A stretch of DNA of 64,000 nucleotides, taken from Vibrio hyugaensis. GTDB taxonomy: Bacteria; Pseudomonadota; Gammaproteobacteria; Enterobacterales; Vibrionaceae. The notes beneath the pieces are model-generated. The model searched no databases and was not told where the DNA came from. It worked only from the letters and a program-made list of their open reading frames with translations. Both the position numbers and the translations under genes were made by a program. Location: positions 744,001 to 808,000 of the forward strand of contig NZ_CP025794.1 of NCBI RefSeq assembly GCF_002906655.1. The letters are read 5' to 3'. This document shows positions 16,687 to 26,285 of the stretch, one piece after another. The first letter of the stretch is position 1; the number at the start of each line of letters is the position of its first letter.

Positions 16687-18408
16687 ATGTCTATTACAGT
16701 ATTACTTTCGTTCTTGCTGTTTACAGGCTTTGTTGTGGTGTTCACTTACAGCAAAGTTAAAAACGATAAAAACACCTCTCAAGACGGCTTCTTCCTTGGT
16801 GGACGAAGCTTAACAGGCGGGCTCATTGCCAGCTCTTTAATTCTTACCAACCTGAGTGCCACCAGCTTTGTTGGCATGAGTGCGCAATCCTACACCCACA
16901 ACATGAGTGTGATGGGCTGGGAAGTGGCCTCTGGCGTTACACTGGTTATCATTGCGCTGCTGCTTGTCCCTCGCTACCTTAAGCAAGGCATCACCACCAT
17001 TCCTGACTTCTTAGAAAGTCGTTACGACATGTCGGTGAAGAAGTTCGTTACCCTGTTGTTCTTGTGCCAATACGTCATCAACATTCTACCTACCACTCTT
17101 TACGCTGGCGCAGTGGTACTGGGTGAAATCTTTGATGTACAAGGTTTACTGGGCATTTCTGAATTCAGCTCTATCGCCCTTATTTCTGCCACTATTGGTT
17201 TGTTGGGTTTCTTCTACGCGATTTACGGCGGTCTAAAAGCCGTGGTAATTGCAGACACGATCAACGGCGTAGGCTTGATCACCGGCGGTTTGATGATCCC
17301 TGTATTTGGTCTAATGGCATTAGGCGGCGGTAACTTTATGGAAGGTTTAGACGTATTGCTGACAGCCGCACCGGAAAAGTTGCAATCCGTAGGTAAAGAG
17401 ACCGACCCACTGCCTTTCTCTACCCTGTTCACAGGTCTATTGTTGGTGAACTTGTACTACTGGGGTACTGACCAATCAATTATCCAACGTGCACTTGGCG
17501 CGAAGAACCTGAAAGAAGGTCAGAAAGGTGTCATTCTGGCGGGTGCGATTAAAGTTATCTCTCCACTTTTCCTAATCATTCCCGGAATCATTGCGTTCCA
17601 TATGTTTGGCGCAGATGCGGGCAACCCAGATACGATGTACACACGCTTGGTGAACGAAGTGTTGCCTAAGCCTCTTGTTGGTTTCTTCGTTGCGGTCATG
17701 TTCGGCGCAATCCTAAGTACCTTTAACGGTGTATTGAACAGCTCAACCACCTTGTTTGCTTTGAACGTTTACAAGCCACTATTTGGCAAAGATAAATCGG
17801 ATGAAGAGTTAGTCGGGAAAGGTCGTATCTTCGGCGTTATCATTGCGATCATTTCGGTCTGTATTGCCCCTTTCATTATGTACGCACCAGAAGGCTTGTT
17901 CCAATATCTACAAATGGTTGCGGGCTTCTTTAGTGTACCTATCTTCACTATCGTGTTTGTGGGCTACATTTCCAAACGTGTTCCTGCTATTGCCGCTAAA
18001 GTTGCTTTGGTCGTGTTTGTTAGCTCCTACGCTGCGATGCAATTGGTCTTTGGTACACCAATTCACTTCCTACACCAATTGGCGATTCTATTCGTCGTGT
18101 GTACTGCTCTGATGTTTGCGATTGGTTACTTTATGCCACGTGATACTGACTACGTAATGCCAGTGAATGAGAATATCGATGTGACGCCGTGGTCATTCCG
18201 CTTCGAAGCATCAGCGGTCATCATCTACATGGTATTGGGTGCTTACGTGATGTTCTCAGACTTTGGCTTTGTCTCAAGCGATCCGACTATCATGCAAGTG
18301 TACGGCTTCTGTGGTCTGGTCTTGATGTTTGGTGTGGTTTCTAACTACTTCATCAAACGTAGAAAGCACAAAGAAGTGTCAAAGCTTAATGACATGTACA
18401 TGCCTTAA
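16687..18408 (+). CDS. Sodium:solute symporter (SSS), YidK-like sugar transporter
   Basis: A 573-residue inner-membrane protein with about 14 helices. It starts MSITVLLSFLLFTGFVVVFT and has the motif GFFLGGRSLTGGLIASSLILT, very close to E. coli YidK (571 residues). It is more distant from the well-known vSGLT (543 residues), which has a different N-terminus. Na+-coupled uptake of a galactoside or galactose is inferred from the upstream alpha-galactosidase. The ATG follows AAGGAAAC. The gene probably shares the galactosidase promoter; a 133-bp spacer contains a long hairpin. Confidence 0.88.
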   Translation: MSITVLLSFLLFTGFVVVFTYSKVKNDKNTSQDGFFLGGRSLTGGLIASSLILTNLSATSFVGMSAQSYTHNMSVMGWEVASGVTLVIIALLLVPRYLKQGITTIPDFLESRYDMSVKKFVTLLFLCQYVINILPTTLYAGAVVLGEIFDVQGLLGISEFSSIALISATIGLLGFFYAIYGGLKAVVIADTINGVGLITGGLMIPVFGLMALGGGNFMEGLDVLLTAAPEKLQSVGKETDPLPFSTLFTGLLLVNLYYWGTDQSIIQRALGAKNLKEGQKGVILAGAIKVISPLFLIIPGIIAFHMFGADAGNPDTMYTRLVNEVLPKPLVGFFVAVMFGAILSTFNGVLNSSTTLFALNVYKPLFGKDKSDEELVGKGRIFGVIIAIISVCIAPFIMYAPEGLFQYLQMVAGFFSVPIFTIVFVGYISKRVPAIAAKVALVVFVSSYAAMQLVFGTPIHFLHQLAILFVVCTALMFAIGYFMPRDTDYVMPVNENIDVTPWSFRFEASAVIIYMVLGAYVMFSDFGFVSSDPTIMQVYGFCGLVLMFGVVSNYFIKRRKHKEVSKLNDMYMP

Positions 18409-18429
18409 GTCGACTTAGGTTGCACACAT

Positions 18430-18458
18430 AAAAATCGGAGCACTGGCTCCGATTTTTT
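18430..18458. terminator. Bidirectional terminator
   Basis: AATCGGAGC and GCTCCGATT flank ACTG, with A-run to the left and T-run to the right. It serves both the symporter and the converging DUF2913 gene. Confidence 0.85.
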
Positions 18459-18475
18459 GTATTCCGATGAACAAG

Positions 18476-19138
18476 TTAGTCCGCTTTAAATGACAGTGGA
18501 ATTTCTGCTAACTGGTTACCTTCGTTGGCTGGGAAGATCAGGTATTCACCGTGGTACTTCACCATTGACTTGTAATCGGTCACCTTGTGAACCATGTAGC
18601 CAGCTTGTGTTGCTTTCTCGACAAATTCAGCGTGGTTACCGCGAACAAACCAACTCATCGGTTTAACAAGCACTTCACCATCAAAACAGCTTTCACATTG
18701 GTCTGCACAAAGCGCAAGCGAGTTTTGACCCTCGGTGAAGATTTGTACTTTGCCACAACCAATCAGTTGCTCAGAAGTTGAAACTTCCCATTGAGCTTGC
18801 TCCATAAGATCCAAAAACGCTTCAATGTCTGAATCTTTGATCACTTTCGACTCTTCGCCTTCTGGGAAGAATTGTGCGTAATAAGCAGAGATACGTTTGA
18901 AGATAAACAGCAAGCCTGCATCGTTCCCTTTTGAACGACCCGCTTTTTGCCAACGCGTTAAATCATCCCCAACAGTGCGACCGAAACGCTGTGATTTTAG
19001 CGCTTTGGTTACCCAACGAACCAAGTAATGATTGTTAGCAACTGGCGCATTCGCCAATTTACCTGAACGATGTTCCTGATCCAGTTCTTCCAGAGCAGAG
19101 TTAACCAAGTGTTGAATTTCTTTGGTGTAATTAGACAT
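18476..19138 (-). CDS. DUF2913 family protein
   Basis: A 220-residue cytosolic protein starting MSNYTKEIQHLVNSALEELD. I recognise it as the DUF2913 family, found mainly in vibrios and enterics and without known function. It is mostly helical, with a cysteine cluster in LCADQCESCFDGEV (about residues 150-165) that could bind a metal. The ATG overlaps the stop of the upstream efflux gene as TAATG, so translation is coupled and the two proteins may work together. A longer reading frame begins inside the efflux gene but has no start site. Confidence 0.75.
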   Translation of the reverse strand: MSNYTKEIQHLVNSALEELDQEHRSGKLANAPVANNHYLVRWVTKALKSQRFGRTVGDDLTRWQKAGRSKGNDAGLLFIFKRISAYYAQFFPEGEESKVIKDSDIEAFLDLMEQAQWEVSTSEQLIGCGKVQIFTEGQNSLALCADQCESCFDGEVLVKPMSWFVRGNHAEFVEKATQAGYMVHKVTDYKSMVKYHGEYLIFPANEGNQLAEIPLSFKAD

Positions 19139-20340
19139 TACGCCTTTCTTCCTAAAGTCCAATAAAATAGTGCAGACAGCACTGAACAAGCAAACATAAC
19201 GATGATCATCGGCCATGCAACACCGCTCGGCATGGCAGCAACCAGCGCACCAATAAGTGAACCAGTACCAAAACGCAAGGTGCCAGCAAGTGAAGATGCT
19301 GTGCCAGCCATGGTTGGGTAACCACTCAACAACAACGCCATTGAGTTACTACCAATCGTAGACAAGGTACCAATAAACAGCACGACAAATGGCACCATAC
19401 CCCACAAACCAAGGTTGAACATCCAACCAACAAACAGACCAATACCCGCGGTTAATTGCACAGCTAAACCAAAACGAAGCATGGCATGAGAGCCGACTTT
19501 TTTCACCAAACGACCGTTGATGCTGGTCATGATGATCATCGCCACGATGTTCAAACCAAATAGATAACCAAATTGGTCCGGTCGAACACCATACAAATCT
19601 ATATAGATAAATGAACCCGCCGTCAGGAATGCAAACATACCTGAGAACGAGAACGCCCCAGAAAGCATTAAACCTAATGCTTCAGGATTTGAACACAAAC
19701 GTGCATAGTTGCGAATCGTTGTTCGGAATCTTAATGGCTGACGGTTTTCTGGTTTTAGCGTTTCCGGAATCATCCATAACACCAGCAAAATCACCACAAC
19801 AGCAAAGATAGCCAATACCCAGAAGATAGAGCGCCAACCGAACCAGATCGCTAAGTGACCACCAATCATAGGCGCAACAAGCGGCGCAATAGTGATAACT
19901 AGCGTCACGAACGACATCGCACGCGCAAAGTCCTCGCGATCAAACATGTCACGAACAACTGCTTGGATAATGACAGCTGCCGCTGCACCAGCAAAGCCCT
20001 GTGCAGTACGCACATAGGTCAGCGCATCGATACCATTCGTGGTTGCACTGACTACCGCTGCCAAACCAAAAAAGAACACACCTAAAATGAGTACAGGTCG
20101 GCGGCCGTAGCTATCAGCTAGCGGTCCATGAAGCAACTGGCCTAACGCAAAACCTGCGGTGTACGCCGTTAACGTAATTTGCACTGCCCCTGCTGTCACG
20201 CCTAGATCTTTCGCGATAGTAGGCATAGCTGGTAGATACATATCGATAGCAAGCGGGGTTAATGCACCGATTGCACCGAGAACAAGAAACAATAAAAAAC
20301 TGATTTGTGACTGGGGAGCACTTTGGGCTTTTTCTGTCAT
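19138..20340 (-). CDS. Bcr/CflA-type multidrug efflux MFS transporter
   Basis: A 400-residue, 12-helix inner-membrane antiporter. It has the loop 2-3 motif GPLADSYGRRPVLILG (about residue 65), the DMYLPAMPTI motif in helix 1 and the motif-C-like APMIGGHLA region, all typical of Bcr/CflA drug:H+ antiporters. The ATG at 20340 follows AGAGGT; an in-frame start further upstream is not supported. It is transcribed first in a two-gene unit with the DUF2913 gene. Confidence 0.88.
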   Translation of the reverse strand: MTEKAQSAPQSQISFLLFLVLGAIGALTPLAIDMYLPAMPTIAKDLGVTAGAVQITLTAYTAGFALGQLLHGPLADSYGRRPVLILGVFFFGLAAVVSATTNGIDALTYVRTAQGFAGAAAAVIIQAVVRDMFDREDFARAMSFVTLVITIAPLVAPMIGGHLAIWFGWRSIFWVLAIFAVVVILLVLWMIPETLKPENRQPLRFRTTIRNYARLCSNPEALGLMLSGAFSFSGMFAFLTAGSFIYIDLYGVRPDQFGYLFGLNIVAMIIMTSINGRLVKKVGSHAMLRFGLAVQLTAGIGLFVGWMFNLGLWGMVPFVVLFIGTLSTIGSNSMALLLSGYPTMAGTASSLAGTLRFGTGSLIGALVAAMPSGVAWPMIIVMFACSVLSALFYWTLGRKA

Positions 20341-20382
20341 TGATTTACCTCTTGTTGTGGTCCTCCCATCAACATTCCACAT

Positions 20383-20750
20383 TGATTGAGACAGATGAGT
20401 GACACTTCTCGAACACTGGCTTCATAACAGAGTTACAAAAAGCAGTGCATAGTATCCATACTATTGAGAAATACAGATGCCCAAGTACTTTTTCACTTTT
20501 TTAGTGTCACTTGAGCATTACTGACGAAAGTATACCAAGGCGGTCTTGACTAACTCGACGCTTAAACCTGCATGATGATTATGCGCAGCGACAATATAAC
20601 CGAGCTAAAACGAAGAGGCGGTGACGTTAACACCGTCTGTACTTATCGTCAGTAAGGACCAACAAGAGAAAAGGTTTTTCTCAGATTAAATACAGTTCAG
20701 CCTGCGTTTACGAGCAGCGAATACATGACTGGTTCAGTCATTAACACAAA
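20383..20750. other. Non-coding gap between efflux gene and rsuA terminator
   Basis: No gene seen. It contains the efflux promoter (minus strand) and two small hairpins: GGCGGTG/CACCGTC near 20620-20640, and ATGACTG/CAGTCAT at 20725-20741. Their roles are unknown. Confidence 0.4.
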
Positions 20751-20789
20751 TTTGGTAGGAAACCCCATTCTGAGTGATTTCCTACCAAA
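20751..20789 (-). terminator. Terminator-like hairpin of rsuA
   Basis: TTTGGTAGGAAA (20751-20762) and TTTCCTACCAAA (20778-20789) form a perfect 12-bp stem with a 15-base loop. On the minus strand it runs into TTTGTGTT. It lies 65 bp past the rsuA stop. Confidence 0.6.
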
Positions 20790-20853
20790 ACACTAGTTCC
20801 TATCTAGAACTAAACAATTTCCCAGAACAGCGATTATTTCCAATCAGAAAGAA

Positions 20854-21555
20854 TTACTTTAATACCGATTCGACTTCTTCTTCGGTTAACACACGGTAAT
20901 CACCCGGCTCTAGTGCCTCATCCAGAACGATAGAACCAATACGCTCACGGTGAAGGTGTTCAACCTTATTGCCAAGAGCAGCAAACATGCGCTTCACTTG
21001 GTGATATTTGCCTTCCACTATCGTCAGAAGCACTTCATTTTCCGCTTCGTTCACGATTTCTAGTTTGGCAGGTAACGTTGCTTCACGCTCATTACGTAGC
21101 TCGATACCTTCAGCAAACTTCTCCACGTAGTCTGGCTCAATCGCATCCACCAACCAAACACGATAGGTTTTCTCACACTTGTGCTTAGGTGAAGTAATAC
21201 GATGAGACCATTGGCCGTCGTCAGTGATCAAAACTAATCCTGTCGTATCGACATCCAAGCGACCAGCAAAGTGCAAGTTTTCTACTTTCGGCTCATCGAG
21301 CAAAACGAAAGCGGTTGGGTTGTGCCCATCTTCATGCGAACAAACAAAGTCCGCAGGCTTATACAACATGATGTAACGTGGGCCTGGTTTACCAACGTCA
21401 CGACCATCCCACTGGACGACACCACCTTCTGGTACTTTAAAGGAACCACTTTTTTGTACTTCACCATCGATGGTGACTTCGCCACTTTTGATGATCTTTG
21501 TTGCCTGCTTGCGAGTCGCACCCAGAGCATCACACAAATATTTATCTAAACGCAT
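20854..21555 (-). CDS. rsuA: 16S rRNA pseudouridine(516) synthase RsuA
   Basis: A 233-residue enzyme that isomerises U516 of 16S rRNA. It has an N-terminal S4 RNA-binding domain (MRLDKYLCDALGATRKQATK) and the RsuA catalytic motif GRLDVDTTGLVLITDDGQWS with Asp101. The C-terminal HQVKRMFAALGNKVEHLHRE is diagnostic of the RsuA/RluB group. The length matches E. coli (231). It diverges from radD, the same neighbourhood as in E. coli. Confidence 0.96.
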   Translation of the reverse strand: MRLDKYLCDALGATRKQATKIIKSGEVTIDGEVQKSGSFKVPEGGVVQWDGRDVGKPGPRYIMLYKPADFVCSHEDGHNPTAFVLLDEPKVENLHFAGRLDVDTTGLVLITDDGQWSHRITSPKHKCEKTYRVWLVDAIEPDYVEKFAEGIELRNEREATLPAKLEIVNEAENEVLLTIVEGKYHQVKRMFAALGNKVEHLHRERIGSIVLDEALEPGDYRVLTEEEVESVLK

Positions 21556-21570
21556 GAATACCTCATTGAA

Positions 21571-21652
21571 TTATACCCAAATGACCTCTGCCCAAGCCAA
21601 TTAAGCCAAAGATCGGTAAGTAAAACCGCACTCAAAAGTCACTTGGGTATAA
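21571..21652. repeat. 82-bp palindromic intergenic element
   Basis: TTATACCCAAATGAC (21571-21585) and GTCACTTGGGTATAA (21638-21652) are 15-bp arms with one mismatch (G-U in RNA), separated by 52 bases. It fills most of the rsuA-radD divergent promoter region. A related single arm, TTATACCCAGTGGTGAC, occurs at about 11667-11683. It looks like a dispersed palindromic element. Confidence 0.55.
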
Positions 21653-21708
21653 AAGTCGGGTATTATAACGATCCTAATTCGAATAGTTGAGCAATTTCAC
21701 AGATTTTC

Positions 21709-23463
21709 ATGTACACCCTTCGCCCTTACCAAGCCGACTCTGTAAAAGCGGTGATTCATTATTTTCGCAAACACACCACACCAGCGGTCATTGTACTGCC
21801 AACAGGTGCTGGTAAGAGTTTGGTTATTGCAGAACTGGCGAGACTTGCCAAGGGACGCGTATTGGTGCTTGCGCACGTTAAAGAGTTGGTGGAACAAAAC
21901 CACGCCAAGTACGAAGGCTACGATTTAAAAGGCTCGATTTTTTCGGCGGGCTTAGGCAGAAAAGAAACCGATCAACAGGTGGTATTCGCATCCGTTCAAT
22001 CAGTCGTACGCAATTTAGATTCATTCAAAAACCAATTTTCTTTGCTGGTCATTGATGAATGCCACCGCGTACCCGATGATAAAGACAGCAGCTACCAAAA
22101 AGTCATCACTCACCTAAGAGAGCTCAATCCAGGTATCAAGGTCCTTGGCTTAACCGCAACGCCATATCGTCTTGGGATGGGTTGGATTTACCAATACCAC
22201 ACTCGCGGACAAGTTCGTACCGAAGAACCTCGTTTTTTCCGTGATTGTATCTTCGAACTACCGATTCGTTATTTATTGGATGAAAACTTCTTAACACCTG
22301 CTCGTATTATGGATGCGCCAGTACTTTCCTATGACTTCTCGCAGCTTAAGCCAGCCAATACTGGACGATACAAAGAAGCCGAAATGGATATGGTGATCGA
22401 CAAAGCCAAACGCGCCACGCCACAAATCGTTGAACAGATCATTCAATACGCCAAAGAACGTAAAGGTGTGATGGTATTTGCTGCGACGGTACGACACGCT
22501 CAAGAAATTCATGGTTTATTACCTGAAGGGGAAACATCCATTGTGATTGGTGATACACCAACTCCAGAGCGAGATGCGATCATTCAGTCGTTTAAAAACC
22601 GTGAGATTAAATACCTAGTTAACGTCTCCGTGTTAACAACCGGCTTCGATGCACCGCATGTAGATTTGATCGCGATTCTACGGCCCACGGAATCAGTCAG
22701 CTTGTATCAGCAAATTGTTGGTCGTGGTCTGCGTTTGTCAGAAGGCAAAACCGAATGTTTAGTGCTCGATTATGCCGGTAACAGCTATGACTTATACCAA
22801 CCAGAAGTGGGCGACCCAAAGCCAGACTCCACCAGCGAGATCATCACCATTCCCTGCCCTGCTTGCGGATTCAACAATAACTTTTGGGGCAAGTTAGACA
22901 GTAATGGTTTCTTGCTTGAGCACTTTGGCCGTCGCTGCCAAGGCTATTTTGAAGATGACGAAACCGGAGAACGCGAGCATTGTCGTTATCGGTTTAGAGC
23001 AAAATACTGCGGCGAATGTGGGGCAGATAATGATATTGCTGCTCGTATTTGCCATGAGTGCGACGCCACACTCGTCGATCCAGATAAAAAGCTGAAAGAG
23101 GCATTGAACCTCAAAGACGCGCTTATCTTTGAATGCACAGAAATGGACTTGTCGGTATTCAAATCCAGTGATGGAAAGTCGCAACTGAAAGTCACGTACT
23201 CTGGAGAGTCTTATCAAGGTGAAGGGAATGCATTGGTGCATGAGTTTTGGTCTTTAAACACCAAAAAGCAAAAGCAAACCTTCAAAGATCAATTTGTTCG
23301 CCCTCATTTAGCCGACAAGCATCGCCCATTTGAAGAGGCTTCACCAACCAAAGTGGTCTCGAATCAGCATCGCTTTCGCTTACCTCAATTTGTGATAGCG
23401 AGAAAGTCTGGACGTTTTTGGAAGTTACGTGACAAGATCTTTGAAGACGAGTTGAAGCAATAA
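21709..23463 (+). CDS. radD: DEAD/H-type helicase-like ATPase RadD (YejH)
   Basis: A 584-residue superfamily 2 protein (E. coli RadD 586) that aids RecA-dependent recombination and double-strand break repair. Walker A is LPTGAGKS (30-37), motif II DECH (116-119), motif III GLTATPYR, and motif VI QQIVGRGLR. The C-terminal zinc-type cysteines are CPACGF, CGECGAD and CHECD. The whole protein aligns with the enteric orthologue by eye. It uses the ATG at 21709; no strong ribosome site is visible. It faces the diguanylate cyclase gene, with a hairpin between them. Confidence 0.95.
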   Translation: MYTLRPYQADSVKAVIHYFRKHTTPAVIVLPTGAGKSLVIAELARLAKGRVLVLAHVKELVEQNHAKYEGYDLKGSIFSAGLGRKETDQQVVFASVQSVVRNLDSFKNQFSLLVIDECHRVPDDKDSSYQKVITHLRELNPGIKVLGLTATPYRLGMGWIYQYHTRGQVRTEEPRFFRDCIFELPIRYLLDENFLTPARIMDAPVLSYDFSQLKPANTGRYKEAEMDMVIDKAKRATPQIVEQIIQYAKERKGVMVFAATVRHAQEIHGLLPEGETSIVIGDTPTPERDAIIQSFKNREIKYLVNVSVLTTGFDAPHVDLIAILRPTESVSLYQQIVGRGLRLSEGKTECLVLDYAGNSYDLYQPEVGDPKPDSTSEIITIPCPACGFNNNFWGKLDSNGFLLEHFGRRCQGYFEDDETGEREHCRYRFRAKYCGECGADNDIAARICHECDATLVDPDKKLKEALNLKDALIFECTEMDLSVFKSSDGKSQLKVTYSGESYQGEGNALVHEFWSLNTKKQKQTFKDQFVRPHLADKHRPFEEASPTKVVSNQHRFRLPQFVIARKSGRFWKLRDKIFEDELKQ

Positions 23464-23474
23464 AGCGTAAACCA

Positions 23475-23502
23475 CGGCGTCGAAACTCAGAGTAAGACGC
23501 CG
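23475..23502. terminator. Hairpin between radD and the GGDEF gene
   Basis: CGGCGTC (23475-23481) and GACGCCG (23496-23502) form the stem. The T-run is weak. It probably ends transcripts from both converging genes. Confidence 0.5.
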
Positions 23503-23525
23503 CGATTGTCTTTAAAACAGGTCTA

Positions 23526-24863
23526 TCATTTAGAGCGGTACATGTCTTGGTCAGCAAGCTCAATGACATCCATGAGTGACTCATTCCCCGTTGCTTTTGC
23601 CACGCCAGTAGTAACTTGAACCTCTACGTCATATTGAGTCAAAGGTCGCTCAGCAATGCTTTCTCGTAAACGCTCAGCTAACCTTTCCGCCGCGTCAAGT
23701 GGACACGATGGCATAATGACAACAAACTCATCTCCTCCAAATCGAATCAACCAGTCGCTTTGTCTGAACGTGGCTTTCATCGTCCGAGCAATATGAATAA
23801 GCGCTAAATCCCCCGCTTTATGTCCGTGCGTGTCATTAATTTGCTTGAATTTCTTACCGTCTATCAGAATAACAGTGTAACGACCTTGCTTGATCGCATT
23901 TTCAAACTCTTTGTCTTCAAAAACTTTTCGATTGTACAAAGAGGTTAGTTCATCTTTACTAGCCCTTTCAATTGCGCTAGCCAGGTGGCTTTTGTGTTGC
24001 ATATTGGATGAATAAAGTCTATGAATTACCCATATCACGATCCAAGTAACAAATAGCACCCACAGATTATCAATGAGTACTTTAATAATGGGCAACTGAT
24101 AGACTATAGCAGTGTCACTGTCTATCGGAAGAATCAACCCTCCAGCTAGGTTAGATAAAGGGTAATTATCATAGCCAATCTTATAGTAATGAAAGTCCCC
24201 TACCAACTCTGTTCTAATCGTTCGCCCATCTAAATTTTTGTAAGAAATACGGAGATCTATCACGAAATCACCAATGATAGTTCCATCTACATAAACGGGA
24301 CTCATTATCTCGATAATATCAACATTTGGGTTTTCCGATTTATATATATCTGAAACAACAAGTCGGTCTACCAATTCAGTCTTGTGCATATTGAGAGAGC
24401 AAGTTCGAGTGGATGAACATATAAGTGGATCAAAAAGCCGTTCAGAAACAGGGTAATGCTCAGTTGGGGCCGCAGCAAACACTAGCTTTTTACCTACATA
24501 CGAGCGGTAATAAATATTGACATTTTCCTTACGAGTCAGTTTATCGCTAAACATTAAAAAATCATCTAGCACGTCAAAGGCCACAAGTTCACTATTCGTC
24601 ATTACAGAGTCATTTAATGATAGAACTCTGTCTGAAGTATCAACTTCTTCCGTTAACTTTATGTTGGAATTATTATCTAATTTGGCTTCCATTAGTAAAC
24701 CTGCCAACACTGCAGAAGTTTTGTACAAGTCAAGAGTGTTTGCAACAGAGTTAAATTCTCTATTGGTCCTGTCTATCTCTATTATAGAGATAAAAGATAC
24801 GGCTATAACGTATACAGCCAAGGAAATAAGTGACGATTTTTGGGATAACTTTAAAAATAACAT
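23526..24863 (-). CDS. Membrane-bound diguanylate cyclase (GGDEF)
   Basis: A 445-residue inner-membrane enzyme that makes cyclic di-GMP. Transmembrane segments at about 10-30 and 260-282 flank a periplasmic sensor domain of about 230 residues with a possible disulfide pair (Cys149 in LICSST, Cys155 in TRTCSL). The catalytic domain has DGKKFKQINDTHGHKAGD and an intact GGDEF at 376-380. An RQSD inhibitory I-site sits five residues before it, so product inhibition is expected. There is no EAL domain. It is a single gene with no operon partner. The sensor ligand is unknown. Confidence 0.92.
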   Translation of the reverse strand: MLFLKLSQKSSLISLAVYVIAVSFISIIEIDRTNREFNSVANTLDLYKTSAVLAGLLMEAKLDNNSNIKLTEEVDTSDRVLSLNDSVMTNSELVAFDVLDDFLMFSDKLTRKENVNIYYRSYVGKKLVFAAAPTEHYPVSERLFDPLICSSTRTCSLNMHKTELVDRLVVSDIYKSENPNVDIIEIMSPVYVDGTIIGDFVIDLRISYKNLDGRTIRTELVGDFHYYKIGYDNYPLSNLAGGLILPIDSDTAIVYQLPIIKVLIDNLWVLFVTWIVIWVIHRLYSSNMQHKSHLASAIERASKDELTSLYNRKVFEDKEFENAIKQGRYTVILIDGKKFKQINDTHGHKAGDLALIHIARTMKATFRQSDWLIRFGGDEFVVIMPSCPLDAAERLAERLRESIAERPLTQYDVEVQVTTGVAKATGNESLMDVIELADQDMYRSK

Positions 24864-25177
24864 TCTATAACTGCCTTTGTTTGACTTGAAGACGCCTTTC
24901 AGCCAACGTCTCCACTAAGTCCCTCCTTAACCCCAACTATTAACAACAATGCCAATTTAAAGCTGGGGTGAAAATATACATGCGACAGCCTCGACAATTA
25001 TAGGCACGCCAACAAATTAGAGCATCAAAATGCCCAGCAAACCAACTTAAGGCTTTTTATCAATAACTTATAAAGCCCTAGCCATATCAAACGTGTTATC
25101 AAACTTATTGCCACATTCACTTTCCATTCATGTACAAGCGGATATAATTTTGCTAACTCTCCCAAAAAGGCTTTGCT
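24864..25177. other. Divergent promoter region
   Basis: No gene seen. It lies between the cyclase (leftward) and the PepSY operon (rightward). Hairpins ACCCCA/TGGGGT (about 24931-24968) and GGCTTT/AAAGCC (25051-25077) are present. Either could regulate the PepSY operon. Confidence 0.35.
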
Positions 25178-25597
25178 ATGTCTAAATCCTTCATTACACG
25201 CAAGCTTCCTATGCTGATAGGTTTAGTGCCGCTTTTATTGTCCGCGCCAAGCTTTGCAAATCATCACGATCATCATGACGGCAAAGATGGGCATGCCATT
25301 GTTCGTGATGTTGAAAAACCGGGAACCCGAATTGAATTCGATGAAGATCAAGATGAAGTCTACCGCGCGGTACAGAAAGGCTATATTCGCCCTTTCTCAG
25401 AAATGTACGAAGCGGTGGAGAATGACCTTTATGGGCGTATTATTAAAGTAGAGCTAGAAGAAGATGACGATGAATGGGTTTACGAGCTAAAAATCCTGTT
25501 TGATGACAGCGTGATAAAAGTGGAATACGACGCCGCTACGCTTGAAATGTTAGAAATCAAAGGTCGTAACTTCAATAAAGCGCTCAAACCGCAATAA
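25178..25597 (+). CDS. Periplasmic PepSY-domain protein
   Basis: A 139-residue protein with a Sec signal peptide (about 1-27, ending SFA). A His/Asp-rich stretch follows (HHDHHDGKDGH) and could bind a metal. The PepSY-like repeat contains FSEMYEAVENDLYGRIIKVELEE and ends EMLEIKGRN. It is the first gene in an operon with a response regulator (28-bp gap) and a kinase. PepSY proteins often sit with PhoPQ-like systems and may modulate the sensor. This resembles the layout around V. cholerae carRS/vprAB. Confidence 0.8.
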   Translation: MSKSFITRKLPMLIGLVPLLLSAPSFANHHDHHDGKDGHAIVRDVEKPGTRIEFDEDQDEVYRAVQKGYIRPFSEMYEAVENDLYGRIIKVELEEDDDEWVYELKILFDDSVIKVEYDAATLEMLEIKGRNFNKALKPQ

Positions 25598-25625
25598 TCC
25601 ATCAAACATAATAAGAAGAAAGAAC

Positions 25626-26285
25626 ATGAAAATACTTGTTGTCGAAGATGAACCTCGCCTAGGCGAACAAATTATCGAAACTTTAGAAAATAATGGTTGG
25701 GTACCAGAACTTTCCCAAGATGGCATTGATGCCCTTTATCGCGCTACCTCTGAAGAGTGGGATGTGATTGTGCTTGATCTAGGCTTGCCAAAACTGGATG
25801 GTTTAACGGTACTTAAAGGGATTCGAGATGAGAACATCAACACCCCCGTTGTCATACTCAGTGCTCGCGACTCCCTATCCCAACGCGTTGAAGGCTTAAA
25901 CGCAGGCGCCGATGATTACTTGACTAAGCCATTTGAAATGATGGAATTAACGGCTCGCTTACGTGCTCAATTGCGTCGGGCATCAGGTAATGCCTCTCCA
26001 GTCATGAAAATTGGAGACTTAAGCTTAGATACACGTTCTTCTAAGGTATTGTGGCAAGGGCAAGCTGTTAGCCTAACTGCACTGGAATACAAAGTGGTCG
26101 CATATTTTATGCATAACCCAGAAAAAGTGATTTCACGTACCGAGTTGGTTGAGCATATTTACAAACAAGACTTTGATCGTGACTCGAACACCATCGAAGT
26201 GTTCATCGGTCGAATTCGTAAAAAAATTGCTCCGAAGATCATTAAAACCGTACGTGGATTGGGGTATCAGTTGAATGCCGAGTAA
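25626..26285 (+). CDS. OmpR/PhoP-type response regulator, CarR/VprA-like
   Basis: A 219-residue regulator: receiver domain with Glu7-Asp8 acidic pocket, phosphoacceptor Asp51 in VIVLDLGLPKLDGL and Lys101 in LTKPF. A C-terminal winged helix (RTELVEHIYKQDFDRDSNTI ... VRGLGYQLNAE) follows. By eye it resembles V. cholerae CarR/VprA, which controls lipid A glycine modification, polymyxin resistance and biofilm in response to Ca2+. That orthology is from memory. It overlaps the kinase gene by 11 bp. Confidence 0.88.
   Translation: MKILVVEDEPRLGEQIIETLENNGWVPELSQDGIDALYRATSEEWDVIVLDLGLPKLDGLTVLKGIRDENINTPVVILSARDSLSQRVEGLNAGADDYLTKPFEMMELTARLRAQLRRASGNASPVMKIGDLSLDTRSSKVLWQGQAVSLTALEYKVVAYFMHNPEKVISRTELVEHIYKQDFDRDSNTIEVFIGRIRKKIAPKIIKTVRGLGYQLNAE

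Noticed and set aside
16687..18408. Identity with the characterised V. parahaemolyticus vSGLT
   Set aside because: The N-terminal sequence and length differ. It matches YidK-type symporters much better.
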